From Cyprinodon diabolis (Eukaryota > Chordata > Actinopteri > Cyprinodontiformes > Cyprinodontidae): 64,000 bases of DNA. The notes beneath the pieces were generated by a model. That model did no database searches, was not told where the DNA came from, and was given only the letters and a program-made list of their open reading frames with translations. The translations under genes were made by a program, and so were the position numbers. Positions 1 to 25,700 of this stretch are shown in pieces (within the stretch, counting starts at the first letter, position 1; each line of letters starts with the position of its first letter). The stretch is from contig CM060071.1 of NCBI GenBank assembly GCA_030533445.1, positions 1,674,001 through 1,738,000 on the forward strand. Direction: 5' to 3'.

Positions 1-65
1 ATAAATAAACTGAATTTTGTTCTTATTCGTTAATACACGTTTCTTGCACTTTTCTCATAATGCAG

Positions 66-3000
66 TGGTATGGACATCTTTCCAACTGTTCTGTCCATGG
101 CAGGGGTAGTGCCCCCTTCAGACAGGCGTTATGATGGGATTGATGCAACAAATATCTTCCTTCACAGGGAAAACTCTGGTCATGAGGTACAAAAAAAAAC
201 CCCTAATGACTGTTTTTTTCCCCCTACATTTTAATGTGTTGTGAAATGGGAATGTACTTTCTTCCCGTGTTGTAGTTTCTCTTCCACCCTAATAGTGGTG
301 CTGCTGGAAAGTTTGGAGACTTGCAAACAGTTCGAGTTGGAAAACATAAAGCCTTCTACATCACAGGTACTTGTCAATTTCAGATTGAGTCAAGTGTGCC
401 ATGATGCTTGTTTTGCCACTATGGCAAAGTGTATACATAATGTCATCACAGTGACATTAAACTGCTGCAGCTCTGTACTAAGTTGTGATTTAGAATAACA
501 AGACATGCATGCCTTTCTGGTTAAGACGATTTATTTTATAGCCACCATTTAGCTTCAGTACCCACATGGACATTTAGCACATTTTCCTCTATTTTTACAG
601 CCCCACAGAAAGCTGAAATATGGTCTTTATCAGTATGAATGTCAATAATTAAGCTGTTTTATTGGTGCATCTGAGCTGTCCTTTGTTTCAGAGCAGAAGT
701 TTCATGTATTTATATTTGAGGACTGATGTCATCTTGAGGACTGATTTCATCTTCTCCATGTCAGTAGTATATTTTTGTCAGTTCTTGGTACTAAACCTTA
801 CTCCCACCTTTCCCCACCAAGAGGAGAAGCTTTCCACATCAGGACCAATCATTGGTCCCCACAGTTACCTATAAGTCCCCAAAATATGGCATGTTCCTTG
901 AAAATATCCCCACAAAGTAATGAAAACATGGCCATACACCCACAAACTACAGCTCTGGTCGATGTGGCCCCTAAACGTAGAGCAGGCACTCCCACAATCT
1001 TCAACTCTTGACACTTGACAGCGGCAGAGTGTTTTCATAGGTTAGGCCAAATTAATACCCAGTAGTACTACAATTTGTTCTTTTTTTAATGAGCTTTTAT
1101 ATCCAACAATTCCAGGATCTAGTCAATCGTTAGCCTACAAAATAAGGCTTTAGAAATGTCAGCATAGAGCACACCTACTTACAGGTGTGCAGCTAAAAGA
1201 TGTGCAGATTACAGTTACTTTTTTTCGTCATCACCATCCGATCCTCCCTCATTGAATGTCCTGTATTCAATGATTTTCCTTTTTTAATTTCTAAATGGCA
1301 CATTTCAATTTTTGCTTGTGTGTCTCTAACCCTGTACTGTCAATGTAATTCATAATGTTGCATAGCCGGGCCACAAACTGGGTCACAGATAGACAGAAGT
1401 ACAGCTAAAAGCTACTGTTATCCAGACAGACCCTCTGGGGGAATTGGGGGTATTCCCCATATTGGTTCCATCTCTTGGTACCTGGTTAAACAGAAACGCC
1501 AAAACCTTTGTTCAGCTTTCAAAAGTAAAAAACATTGCCAGTCACTTTTTAAATCCATGTCCACCATGATGAGGTGAAACCAAAGACCAGCAGAATCCAC
1601 GATTTAGCAGCTTTTCGCCCACTGAGCAAATTCGCCTGCCGTGTAAAATTTCAAGGCAATCCATAGCAGATGAAACTGGCGGAAGTTTTGCAGGTTTCAT
1701 GTACTATAAATTAGTACATAGTAATTAGGAAACTCAAGGAGAAATTGTGAATTAACAGTGAACATAATTGGGTAATACCTACCAGCAAGTCCAGTGGGTT
1801 TTAAAGTCGTTGTATAGAAATTGCATTGCCTCGTTGATTCTCAGCTATTTTTAAGCATCCATAAGAGTTTTTCTTTATCTGAGGGCAATATTTCAGGTTT
1901 GGAATATCTATTTCTAAAATAAACCTGATCAGAACAAGGAAATAAGAAACCAATTTCAATCCCAAACACACCCTAACAGACACATTTCAAGCCAAGAATC
2001 AACACAGGTTGCATGTTCATGCTCTTTTTGTTGTGAGCTAAGTGCTAACTGCACTACAGCCATCTGTCTCTACAACTCACCAATGGATATTTGACTATAT
2101 ATCCATGGTGAGGTATTGCATATTTAACATTTTCTGTTTATGTGTGAATTCATGAAAATCAACAAATGTTGCCCCCCAACTTTGGGGTTTTGAAACTCCA
2201 GTCCAGTAGTTTTAGATTGGAAAGGTTATAAAAACAGGAGTTCAAAATTATACAACTTTCATGCTTGTGATTCAAGTATTTAAAGGTATTGCTGGAATAA
2301 AAAAAACTAGGATTTGAGCAGGATGCTGGACAAAAATACTCTACCAAGCTTCCACACACTTCAACAAAAATATGGTTTAGGAAAAGGGGACTTCTTTAGA
2401 TACTTGCAACTTAGACATTATTTTTTTTTTTCAAACATATTAAAAGATTTCATCTCAGAATCTAACGAGATAATTCAATTGATTTCACAAGCTTACTCAA
2501 AGCCTGACAAGATTACCATCTCCAAACTTTATCAGGGATTGTTGAGATCCAGAGGAGTGTCAACAGATTACATTAGAAAAAGATGGGAGGATGAGTTGAA
2601 AACTGAAATATCACAAGAACAATGGGACAATATGTGTGAATCTGCTGCTTCAACCTCCTCCTCAAACTATTGGCGTGAGTTCAGTTGGAAAAATTTGTTG
2701 CGTTTTTTTAGGACACCGAAGCAGCGGTTTCATGGAAACCCGAATGCTTCTAAATGCTGGAGAGGATGCGGGGATAAAGAAGCAAATCACTGTCATATTT
2801 TCTGGTCCTGCATAAAGATCAGGTCTTATTGGAAAGACGTTTTGGAGAAGGTTGAGACAATTTTGGATCTTAAACTCCAACAACCTACCATGTTCTCATT
2901 GCTCGGAGCTGTTCCTGAGAGTTTGAATATGAGTGACAAATATTTACTAAAAATCTTCAGTGCTACAGCCAAGAAACTGATCACTCGAAAATGGCTACAA

Positions 3001-3674
3001 CCTGACCCACCAGCAATAAAGAACTGGCTGGAACTGGTGGAGGAAACCCACAAAATGGAAAAGTTAACATTTATGCTGAGACTGCAGTCGGATCTTTATA
3101 AAAAGAGATGGAGCAAATGGACTAGATTTCTAGAAAACAATAACTGATCAGGTCACTTGTATTGTCACTTCGAAAGCTGCTCAAAAATCCAAAGATTGAA
3201 ATATAAATTTGTATGCTGTTTTCATCCTGTATCTTTTCATCTTTATCAGAATGTAAGTAACTCTTCTTGTCGACAGTGGTTTTCGTTCTGTGTTCTGTAT
3301 GTGATTGTTAAATGAAACGCATTCAATAAACATAAAGTATAAAAAAAAAAAAAAACTAGGATTTGAAAATTAAAATATATATTTTTTTAATAGGGGGAGC
3401 AGAAGCTTGCACTGGTGGAACTGGACCGGAGCAGCTCCACGACCCCCCTCTGATATTTGACTTGGAGCATGATGAGACAGAGGAAACACCCTTGCAGTTT
3501 GATACACCTGAGTACAGAGCTATTGCACAGAGGGTTGCACTCAAGAGAGAGGAACTCTTATGGGATATTGCCACCGACAGTTCAGTTTCCACCGCAGACT
3601 ATGATCAAGATGAGTTAGCAGCACCATGCTGTGATCACAGACAGGCTGTCTGTCGATGTCCCACTTTGTGCTGA
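66..3674 (+). CDS. arsg: Arylsulfatase G, last three coding exons (5' part lies outside the window)
   Basis: Arylsulfatase G is a lysosomal sulfatase that removes a 3-O-sulfate group during heparan sulfate breakdown. Three exons join in phase: 66-186 (reads [20 protein letters not shown]), 276-366 ([20 protein letters not shown]) and 3394-3674, which starts [14 protein letters not shown] and ends CRCPTLC before a TGA at 3672-3674. All borders are AG/GT, and the phases are 2, 0, then 1. The pieces match the C-terminal sulfatase subdomain of ARSG as I remember it, including the cysteine-rich tail. The catalytic formylglycine site and the N-terminus lie upstream of the window. The last intron (367-3393) holds an L1 insertion close to its acceptor. 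A possible poly(A) signal ATTAAA is at 4279-4284. The gene is convergent with wipi1. Identity is strong, because family match and neighbours agree. Confidence 0.93.
790..960. repeat. Dispersed repeat fragment rich in 'tccccaca' words
   Basis: This stretch, in an arsg intron, contains phrases such as 'attggtccccacagttacct', 'agtccccaaaatatggc' and 'tccccacaaagtaatgaaaacatg'. Related phrases recur near the other end of the window, at about 63110-63400 ('cttgtggggatttttcattg', 'gtccccacaggttaacaaaaacat'). I read both as old copies of one dispersed repeat. I see no ORF or terminal repeats and cannot assign a class. Confidence 0.4.
2301..3366 (+). mobile_element. 5'-truncated L1-type LINE with 17-bp target-site duplication
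   Basis: The insert runs from about 2318 to 3349 and is flanked by the direct repeat aaaaaactaggatttga (2301-2317 and 3350-3366), ending in a poly(A) run. This is the signature of target-primed reverse transcription. It carries an uninterrupted 3' reading frame up to a stop at 3145-3147. That frame encodes the C-terminal region of an L1 ORF2 protein, with a [19 protein letters not shown] zinc-knuckle-like segment, but no RT catalytic motif, so the copy is truncated and cannot move on its own. The open frame and perfect duplication point to a fairly recent insertion. It sits in the last arsg intron, in sense orientation. Confidence 0.9.
2314..3147 (+). pseudogene. L1 ORF2 C-terminal fragment
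   Basis: An open frame of about 277 codons within the truncated L1 copy. The visible motif is C-x3-C-x7-H-x4-C ([19 protein letters not shown]), followed by a basic, tryptophan-containing tail ending [15 protein letters not shown]. This matches the region after the reverse transcriptase in fish L1 ORF2 proteins. The first codons come from the flanking target site, so the frame has no genuine start. The endonuclease and RT domains are missing, and no function is expected. Confidence 0.85.
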
Positions 3675-4371
3675 GGCCAGAAGGAAACATGAAAAAATAG
3701 CAAAGTGATGCCATGAAGTACGCACACCTAAATAGAGATGGCTATCTTATTTGCACATATACAGTAGTTGGTGCTTTGAAAACGGTTTTGATTAAACGGT
3801 TTAATGTTTAGATTCAGCGGATGTGCAAACAAGAAGCGGATGAACTTAGCTCGTTTAATCAAATAGTCGCTGTCTAATTTTCTTTCAGATTGAGTACTTT
3901 GAAAGATGATTACTATTTCAGAAGTCATCAGACATGGTAGTCTTTAATCATTTTTACTGAACTGTCAACAAAGTGTAGTTGATGCAAGGTGGAGAGGTTT
4001 TTTTCAGGCCTGTTGCTGGACTTACTTTGTAAAACCATTCTGCTGAAGCATGGTTGAAGAGCCATGATTGACTTTCATTTGTTAATTTTCTTAGAATTTA
4101 AATTTGTCTTTATTTTTGTAAGACTCCAGTTTTTTTTTCTGTGACCAATGTGGTTTTGTCTTTTATCTAATTAGGGGTAACAACTGTTTTGTCTACATGT
4201 GTAACTGTTACATAAAATTAATAGATGTAGCAGTTTTCATTTCTTTCTTTAATAATTGCTATAGATGTGAAATATACCATTAAATTGTAAAATGTGCAAT
4301 TATATGTTTTGTAATGTCCCATTTAATAATTTTTTTTAAAAAGGTAAATGAATAATTAAATGTAGTTTTAA

Positions 4372-6240
4372 TGCAATTCATTTATATCGTGCCAATTTTA
4401 AGCACATGTGCTCTAAAGGCACTTTACAGAAACAATTATATCTGCTCATACAGTCAGATTGGTAAAAACATTGTCAACCAAAGGAAAACCAGCGGATTGC
4501 ATCTAGTCACTGACTTGCAGGACACGGTCCTACAGATATAGTGACAGTAGATATTTTGCTTGTTGCTGACCCCCTCACATCGAGCATGCATGCAGCAGCA
4601 GTAGCGGGGAAAACTTCCCTTTAACATGGAAAAACCTTCAGTAGAACATCTCTGTGTGAGTGGCCTTCTGCCAAGGTGGACTGGGAGTTCAAGGAGAAAC
4701 ATAGAAGACATAGATCCATAAACACTTTCTGTTAGATAAGGTAACTGTAAACTAGGTCCATATATCCCTCTGTCTAGGAAATAAACAGTTAAACAGATTA
4801 GCATGGAGCAAGCTTTCATGTTAAAAGGATAAAAAAAAGCATATGGAGTTAATCACAGTAAAAGCAGAGCCCGTAAACATGTCTAGGAGAAAGAGAACTG
4901 AACACTAAAAGGCCAACTTTATCATCTACAATCGAAGGTGTTTATGACAGCAGCCCAACTGATGAAGCAGGAGCAGATCAGATGTAGCTACTATAATGAG
5001 AAAAGCAGAGAGACAAAGTTAGGGGTTGAAGTAACAAATACTGCAGAATTGGTGAGTAGAGATAACATGAGGCTGCACAGTGGCACAGCTTATAGCACGG
5101 TTGCCTCGAGGAAGAAGTTCCTGGGTTCCATTCATGTCCCACAGTCTTCTTGCATGGAGTTTGTATGTTCTCCCAGTGCCTCTGTGGTTTCACTCTGGGT
5201 TCTCCGGCTTCCTCCCATAGTCCACAAAATGACTGTTAGACTCTTAGTTGACCTGCAATTGACTGGTGACCTGCCCAGGGTACACCCCCACCTTTTGCCC
5301 GTAAACTGCTGCAGATAGGCACCAGCCACACTGCAACCCTGATGGTTTAAACGGGAAAAGATGGGTGGATAGAGGACGAAGCAGAATGATGTAAAGTGGT
5401 CCTTAGGTCCTCTAGCAGTCTAAGCCTATAGCAGCGGGACTGTAGAGATGGCTCAGCAAAACCTGAACAATTCTAACTATAATCTTTATGAAAAGTAAAG
5501 TTTTAAGCCTAGTCTTAAAAATAGAGTGTCTGCTTTATGGACTAAAACTAGAAAAAAAAGTTCTGATTTGTCTGTATTCAAAAGCATAAAGTCTAAATTC
5601 ATCCACTTTATTTAAGTCTTCAGCCATGCCTGTAGTCTATATAATGAGTTAGTTTCATCAGGATTTAGGAATAAATATAGCTGATTATCAGAAAATGAAT
5701 CCTATGATGTCTAATAATTCTAATTGGGAGCAAATTAATATGGAAGAGAATTGGCCCTAGCACTGATCTTTCCGCGGCTGTGGATAAATCGTCCTCAAAG
5801 AAGTTTTATCACCGAAATGGAGAAACTGAAATCAGTCAAATAAATAATATTAAACCAGCCATGTGCTGTTTTCTTAATTCTAACAGAATGTTCAAATGCC
5901 ACCAGTTTCATATTAGTGCTTTGATGAGCTCTAAAACATGATTGAAATTCTTCAGAAATGGTGTAATGGTGTAAATGCTCACTCACTTGTTGAACAACTC
6001 TCAAAGAATTTTAGGTAAGAAAGGAAGATTAGATTTAGAATCAAGAGAAGGTTTGCAGGTGCCTGCAGTGCATATAGTTGCAGCTATTCAATATGGCCCT
6101 TCCCAGTCAAAAACCAGCCGAATGGCAGCCCACTTCCCTGCGACTCCCAGCAGAATCTTCCAGCCACTGGAGAGACGCCCTCCTTCTCCTGGGTGTGCAT
6201 ATTTTTTCACTTTGACTCCAACCTTTCTCCAAAATTAAAG
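4372..6240 (-). mobile_element. Degenerate L2/CR1-like LINE, 3' region, minus orientation
   Basis: The segment 4375-5545 lines up by eye with the 3' end of the better preserved minus-strand LINE at 30255-31621. Shared stretches include 'ggcactttacag', 'aaaccag.ggattgcat', 'gaagcagaatgatg' and 'gcagtctaagcctatagcag'. The continuation to about 6240 looks like decayed coding sequence of the same family, but every frame is broken. A SINE-like copy (about 5068-5372) is inserted in it. It lies between arsg and wipi1. The right boundary is uncertain. Confidence 0.6.
5068..5372 (+). mobile_element. SINE-like element nested in the LINE copy
   Basis: Reads 'ggctgcacagtggcacagc' at the head, then 'ttcctgggttcc' and 'catggagtttgtatgttctc', and ends near 'gatgggtggatagagg'. 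The same consensus appears on the minus strand at 15903-16264 with a (ATGG)n tail. The head resembles a tRNA-type promoter (A-box-like 'gtggcacagcttatagca', B-box-like 'gggttccattc'). It interrupts LINE sequence that is continuous at 30836-30900, so it inserted after the LINE. Confidence 0.6.
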
Positions 6241-6516
6241 GGTCTAACTTCAAAGTGCTTCCTGTAGGCATGTAGAGCATTTTTTTCCCTTTTCTGTTTC
6301 CTAGAATTATGCTACAAAGTATGCAGCTCTTATTTAAACCCGGCTCATAATAGGAGTCAGGCTAATATTACTTAATTCCTTCTTTTTCTTTTTTTTAACA
6401 GTGTCCTGCCTGGCAATGTGGCAATAAGAAATATTGTCTTGATGCCAACAGATTTTACTTTCACAAGAGGAGCAGTACGGCTATCACCATAGTGTTCTGC
6501 TTGATTTATGCATATA
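6241..6516. other. Intergenic stretch, nothing recognised
   Basis: AT-rich sequence between the decayed LINE and the solo LTR. No long ORF, terminal repeat or recognisable motif. Confidence 0.5.
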
Positions 6517-6521
6517 AATAG

Positions 6522-7306
6522 TGTCAGGACTCCTGTTTTTGTGTTTGTGTTTCTGTGTTTGTCTCCCTTCCTCCACCAGGAGGTGCCTGGTTCTGATCCG
6601 CCTCCTCACACACCTGCTGATGGTTACCTCGTTAACGGAGTGCTCTTAAGCTGCTGACTGCCTCTACCTTGACTCCAGAGTGTTTGCCAGTTTTGGGTAC
6701 TCTAGCCAAGCTGAGTTTTGCTGAGTCAAACTGAGTTTTTGTCAACCTGAATTTAACTTTGTTTTTGTCTTTGCCTCTCGGAAGGAAGTCATCCTGCAAA
6801 CTGGGTTTCTCGATCAACTGAGCTTCAAACTGATCTGGGGTTTAAACAGGAGGTTTGGACCCACTTTCCCCAAGAGGTCGTTTGAGCTTCTCACTGAGAA
6901 AGGGATTATTCTCCACTACGACCCGTTCTAGTACCGCAGGAAATCTGAGTGGCAGTCAGTTTCTCCATTCACCAACTAACAACCGCATTCTGGGTAACCC
7001 TGTTCCGCCCTCCACCGAATCAGACAAACACTGGAACCATGGCACACAGACAGGAGTCAAGGATTCAACAACTTCTCTGGAAACGTGAGTCAACCAAATT
7101 CTCTTCTCCAAGTTCACAAGTCAAATTCCCCACTGAGCCTGAACTAACCGCTGTGTCTTCCCCTCACTTTAAAGTTCCGGTTGAGCGGTGTTCAGTGCAA
7201 CACTTCTCCCTCTGTTTAACTACTTCAATAAAACCTGTTAAACCTCTCCCCCGGTCTCTCTGTTCAGTTCTCTTCATTTGGGTCTGAACTTTGTAACATC
7301 ATGACA
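6522..7306 (+). mobile_element. Solo LTR (785 bp) with 5-bp TSD aatag
   Basis: Begins tgtcaggac and ends catgaca, and is flanked by aatag at 6517-6521 and 7307-7311. A TG...CA terminus plus a 5-bp duplication is the hallmark of LTR retrotransposon integration. It carries an AATAAA-type signal ('aataaaacctgttaaacc') about 80 bp before its end. There is no internal gag/pol sequence and no second LTR, so it is a solo LTR left by recombination. Related copies in the window are at 19471, 26669 and 28569. The superfamily cannot be fixed from an LTR alone; a 5-bp TSD is common in Gypsy-type elements. Confidence 0.9.
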
Positions 7307-7311
7307 AATAG

Positions 7312-8215
7312 CTTTATTATAATTCATGCAGGTAGTATTACAGATTATATGGACACTGCAATTTAAGTAGAACAGGAAAGGAAAAATCAGAAAAAGGGGA
7401 GAGGAGATGAAAGAAAGATGAGATAAAAGGGAATTTTTGTGAATTTATAATGCTTTACATGTTATCTTGTTTTGAGGGACTTTATTTTGAAACTACATGT
7501 TAGTTAGTGGCTACCGGGAGATACAGAGAAGAGACTAAGATTGACATGTACTAAAAGGACAGTTAAAAATAATAAGCTTTATTTGAATTACCTGCACCCT
7601 CCGAAGTGGCACAATGTTAGTGCTTATGTGATAAAACATGTTTAATGTGTTTTAAGGTGATTTTCAGCGTGTGAAGAACTTTTTTTCTGTATGCGTTAAG
7701 TCTCCATAGCTTATGTATAAGGGGCTAATTTTACGTAGTATTAGCTAGAAACATACCTTTATTTTCTCCTGTGCTCTGCCTAGCCGTTATGGTGGTGGAT
7801 TTAAAGGATTGTTGTTGGCAACGCTAAGATTCCAATAAACAAGATAACCATCAGTCAAGTGTTGACCATCTTTCGGGGGAGATGCTGCATATGCTAACAT
7901 AATCCTCTTGTTGCAGCCAAGTTTCTGTGAGACAATATAAATCAATCTGAATATCATGAATCAAGTCATTGACAAAAAACAAAAACATTTGAAGAGAGAT
8001 CTTATGTTAAATACACCACACTTGATTAACTTTTCTCTCAATTGCAGACATTTTGGATTTAATAAGATTATAGTGATTTCCCCCTTTAGGTTTTTTTTTC
8101 TTATTTATTCTATTTTGGCCATAACCAATACAATGTCTGGATGGGGTAATGGAAGGGTAAAGCTGCAGAGAGGTGTGTTAAACTAAGACTCTGCACCCTG
8201 GGCTGTCAGTTTTTT
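7312..8215. other. Intergenic stretch, nothing recognised
   Basis: AT-rich sequence between the solo LTR and the esterase-like remnant. The open frames are short and lack family resemblance. I saw no terminal repeats or RNA gene. Confidence 0.5.
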
Positions 8216-8229
8216 TGAAGGACTAATAC

Positions 8230-8620
8230 ATTTGGTCAGATTCCTAGAAAGAAGAGCTGGATGCCGTCTCTCTGAATCAGACCAGGCTTTCCCCAAAAGG
8301 TTTTCCAATTATATCATCACTGGTCAGATAAGGTAGGTGGCCATATAAAATTAAGGAGTACCATGTTATTTCAGCAAAGTATTTAGCTTTATCCCATCCA
8401 CAGGTAGGATTTGGTGTCACCCTTTTTTGGCCCTTGGCAAACATTTGACTACGGTCTCTGTTGTCTCTGATGCCACAGTTCTGACTATGGAGCAGCCAAT
8501 TACCACGGTCGGCTTCTCAGCAGATGCCTCACTGAGTGGGAAAAGTTCAGTTAGAAATGGGTTGGTGGTGACTGGTGGGCAAGGATCTAGGATACGCTTA
8601 TAGGTACCATCACCCAACCA
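8230..8620 (-). pseudogene. Remnant of an SGNH/esterase-like ORF, probably LINE-derived
   Basis: On the minus strand, 8417-8617 reads ...PTVVIGCSIVRTVASETTET and then VVKCLPRAKKG. The G-x-S-I-V-R pattern followed by a C-x-P-x-A-K element resembles the nucleophile block of SGNH-type esterase domains found in ORF1 of some CR1/L2 LINEs and in LINE-derived fish proteins. Downstream the frame breaks, but a piece near 8240-8290 reads like a decayed 'DGIHP..' block, where the catalytic Asp-His would sit. Assignment rests on short motifs only. Confidence 0.4.
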
Positions 8621-8640
8621 GTTTCTGGTTGTTCAACAAC

Positions 8641-11600
8641 AAACTTGATTATTTTTTTGTATAAAAAGTAATACTTTTTATGAATAAATACATATAGAGT
8701 GAAGTCAAATATGTGTCTTTATGGTGTGCCGTGCGGTTACATTGTTATTTTTTTAAATCATTTTTTTAAATCTTTCTGGAACCACTGCTCTATAGATGAC
8801 ACATATCAGAGGTCAAATGTTCAGCATAAACAGACAAAGCCAGGTTCACAGGTTCAGTCACTTTCAGCTTTAATGGGTCACTGGGTAAAATGTCCAGAAC
8901 TGAACAGCTCAGAGAGTCTCCTAACAACGCCATCTTTTGGCAAGTCACGTTATTACCTGGTTACCTAGTACACTTGTACTACCGGTATATAGAAATTTAA
9001 TATATACATGCTATACAGTAAAAGGTCTTAACACACATTAGGTATGGTAAGTCTACGTGGTGATGTGTAACAAAGCTTTTCCAAAAGAATATATTTAACA
9101 AATCAATGTAAAAATAACTAAGTAACAGTTCAAACATCACGTTTTTATTAAAAAGGTTTTAATTATATAATTAAAAGTCAAAGACCTGCAGCTTTACCAA
9201 GTGCAGCTCGTCAACAACTTCTCAACATTTCTGCTGACTGCATCCTCTCTAAAAGTCATCTCCAAAAATATCAGGTAGTTACACACCTGCCAAATTCTGT
9301 TGCTACCATGATTAGCAACATTTGCAAGTAATGTTATACATATGTCATAAGAAATTAAATAGTGCTTAGACACTACCCTGTCCTTCTTTAGCCCAGCCGT
9401 TCTCAACCTTGGGGTGCTGATGCCAAATCATTTGAAAGAATATGAATGTAGCTTCTGACCATACATTAGAAATTTGGCAAGCAGTTGGTGTCAAACAGAC
9501 ATTGTTTGACTCAAAACAGGTTACTGTCAATCACAACTAGGACTCACAAAAAACAACGGATCTGTTCACTGAGGTTGCAGCATTTAAGAGAAAGTTGGAG
9601 CGATGGGCTAAGCCAGTGGACAGCAGTGAATGTTAAATGGACTCAAAAAGGAACAAACCCGCTGCTGTAACATTTATAGGATGTGATGATCAAAAACATC
9701 CAGATCAAAGTCTGTAGATGTTTGCAGTTTGCAGGAAAGACCAACTGGTCTGCAGACTTCAGATCATTCATATAGAGAAAAATTTACTTTTTTCTCAGCT
9801 TTAAAGGCCCATGTCTAACATATTTTAAATGGATTTTGCACATACTTTCAGAACTCGACTCTCAATAGATGCATTTTACGCCCAACTGTTGATTCAGAAT
9901 AGTGCTTCTCAAAATATTTATAATCACTTATCTTTTCCACATTTTGTCATGGCACAAGCCTCAGTGTGGGATTTAATGGAATAGCGCAACTTGAGGCAAA
10001 ACACGGCTAGCATAGAAAAGAAGGCAAAGTGAGAAAGGTTTCTTATAATCGAGTTTGAAAAATGTGTCAAGAGTAAACTTTAGCTAAGAGGGGTTACATT
10101 ATTCAAACATTATACATAGAATTAAAACCACATTAATAAATTGCATTGATAGTTAGGGGTGCAGAAAGTCATGTTTGCTGATTACTGAAGGTCAAATAGT
10201 ACTAATAATAATGTGTCCACACAGTAAAAACATGGTAGCAGAAACATTGATCAGGCCAGACCAGAACAGAAGTTATTGGCCTGTGAAAGAGACTGATTTG
10301 ATCAGATAAACTTCACACCCACAATGGTGCTGCAAATCACCCTAATATACCATATATACTGTTGAACAGAGTGGTGGTAGCATTTTGCTGTGGGGATGAT
10401 TTCTGCTTCCTCAGCGAAAGCAGAAATACTGTAAAAGTAAAAAAAAAAAAGAAGTGGATTGAGTTAACAAAACTTATTTGTCCTATTTCAACCCAGTGGT
10501 CACTGGAGTTGGGCACTAGCCCCCACCACAACCTTGTGTAATTCTACCTGAATCATAGTTTTGGACCAATAATATTGTTGGAAAATACAAGGACCTATTA
10601 GAACTTTCCTTTTCATTCAAAAAAATATAAAACAAATAAAGTCTTGCCCTGAGTAAGACAAGAGAGAACCAAAAGGTTACCAAAGGTGAGGCCTGGTTTA
10701 CATGTTTTTGTTAATAACTGAATAACTGTGTTGTTATTTCCTTAAAAAAAAAAAAAAAAGGTGCATCAGCGCAAATACATTTGAGATTTAAACAGGCCTT
10801 ATCATTTTAGCTTAATGGGAAAAAATGCTTCCAGCCTGTAGAATTAAGATCCAAATCCTAATGAAATTCACTTGTCATGACGTTTCTTAAATGATTCTTA
10901 CAGAGATAAATAATACCCGAAGATTTAGGAGCCTCTGATCATTTATCCTTATTTTAAGTGTAAATTCAAGAAATCCTAAATAAAATTACCTTGTTGCATG
11001 AATTGATCATTTCATCTGTGTTCACTTTTTTTCTTGATGAGATGAGAGCAGTTATTAGCATTTAGCAGTTCAAATGCTACCAGTGGCGAGATTATCCAGG
11101 CCAATACTTAGAGAAAATAACCAAAAACATATAGATTCAGGTGAAAGTAATGCTTTTATGACTTCAGTTGTTTAAAGCTGTAAAGTTCCTAGATATTTTT
11201 TTGTTATGCTGGGGCTGCATAAAAGGCATTAATATCAAATGTAAACTTCTAGGTTCTGTTCTGTCGAACACAAGAAATATGGACCATATATAACAGAGTC
11301 ATGAAGAAAGTGCAACACTTTTGTAGAACACATTGAAATGATGTAGGAAAAACTCAAAAGGGTTCATTAACCTCATGAAACACTGTCTGCTTTGTTCGAC
11401 AGCGTTTATCTACAACAATGTCCACTTTCTTTCAGGGTTTCTTACTGTGTCATATTACTACACATTTCTAACTATGGGTGTGGCATTATATTAGGTATTC
11501 TTTTCTTTTTAAATTGGTAGATGTATTCCTAATGAGAGATGTACCAGCTATTTTTTTTCCATATATCCTACAGAATGGGAGGAACACAGAACACAAGAAC

Positions 11601-11754
11601 AAGCAGAGAGTAACACCCTTTAACACCGTATCCAAGGTAAACATTAATTTCTGTTGAAGGTCCAGGGATTCAGTTCATTCTTCCTGTTTGAAATCAGTAC
11701 TGTCGATCTGATTATTATTATAAGGGGGGGGGGGGGATCTTGCAGAACTGCTGA
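8641..11754. other. Intergenic/3'-flanking region of wipi1
   Basis: Mostly unrecognised AT-rich DNA between the esterase remnant and the wipi1 stop codon. It should contain the wipi1 3' UTR (minus strand), but I could not pick out a convincing poly(A) signal. A piece at about 10360-10400 ('agtggtggtagcattttgct') resembles the GGG-S-x-x-x-WG block of Tc1 transposases. A frame near 9560-9630 reads FTEVAAFKRKLERWAKP, perhaps from a decayed transposon. A (G)12 run lies near 11725. Confidence 0.4.
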
Positions 11755-25218
<13,464 letters not shown>

Positions 25219-25341
25219 CCGAGCCAGTTGGTCCTCTATTGTCTCTCTGTCAGAGGTGGAAGGCCTCTGGCTCGGGCTGATCCCCGCCGGAGCCCTCTGC
25301 TCCTCCTCGGCGTCCAGATTCCAAGCGCCACGCGCCACAGT

Positions 25342-25374
25342 CTAGAGGGAAAGGATCGTCCGCAGGGCGCTCAT
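25342..25374 (-). other. Candidate upstream ORF (10 codons) before wipi1
   Basis: The minus strand reads MSALRTILSL then TAG, in the same frame as the wipi1 start 156 bases downstream. If transcription begins upstream of 25374 this is a short uORF. The transcription start was not determined. Confidence 0.35.
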
Positions 25375-25379
25375 TACCC

Positions 25380-25700
25380 GGATGGTGGGCTATACTGAAC
25401 CTAAACCAGAGCAAAAATCAACCGCAACATCTCCTGTATAGAATCACTGGTATCAATCAGAAATCCCGTTATTATGTGTTAATAACTTCCACTGCCATCA
25501 CAGAAAAACAAAAACAGCTGATGGGAGGATGCGTCACTCTCAGCCGCAAAACGATTGGCTCATTCTAACATATGGCCCCTCTTTCTCTGATTTCTATTGG
25601 TCAATCTTTTTTGCGCTGACAGATGATTTGATAAAACGTCTACACATCGTTTAGGTACTGCCTATCGAAAGGAAACAGGACATCTGATTGGTCCTTTGGC
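25380..25700 (-). promoter_or_regulatory. Putative wipi1 promoter with three CCAAT boxes
   Basis: Immediately upstream of wipi1 exon 1. Three CCAAT boxes on the minus strand, seen as ATTGG at 25554-25558, 25596-25600 and 25687-25691, fit an NF-Y-type, TATA-less housekeeping promoter. No CLEAR/E-box was seen here. On the plus strand a TATATA (25793-25798) could serve a divergent transcript. Confidence 0.55.

Noticed and set aside
9480..9670. Frame with FTEVAAFKRKLERWAKPVDSS, considered as a hAT or KRAB-type transposon gene.
   Set aside because: Too short and broken, with no second motif to support it.
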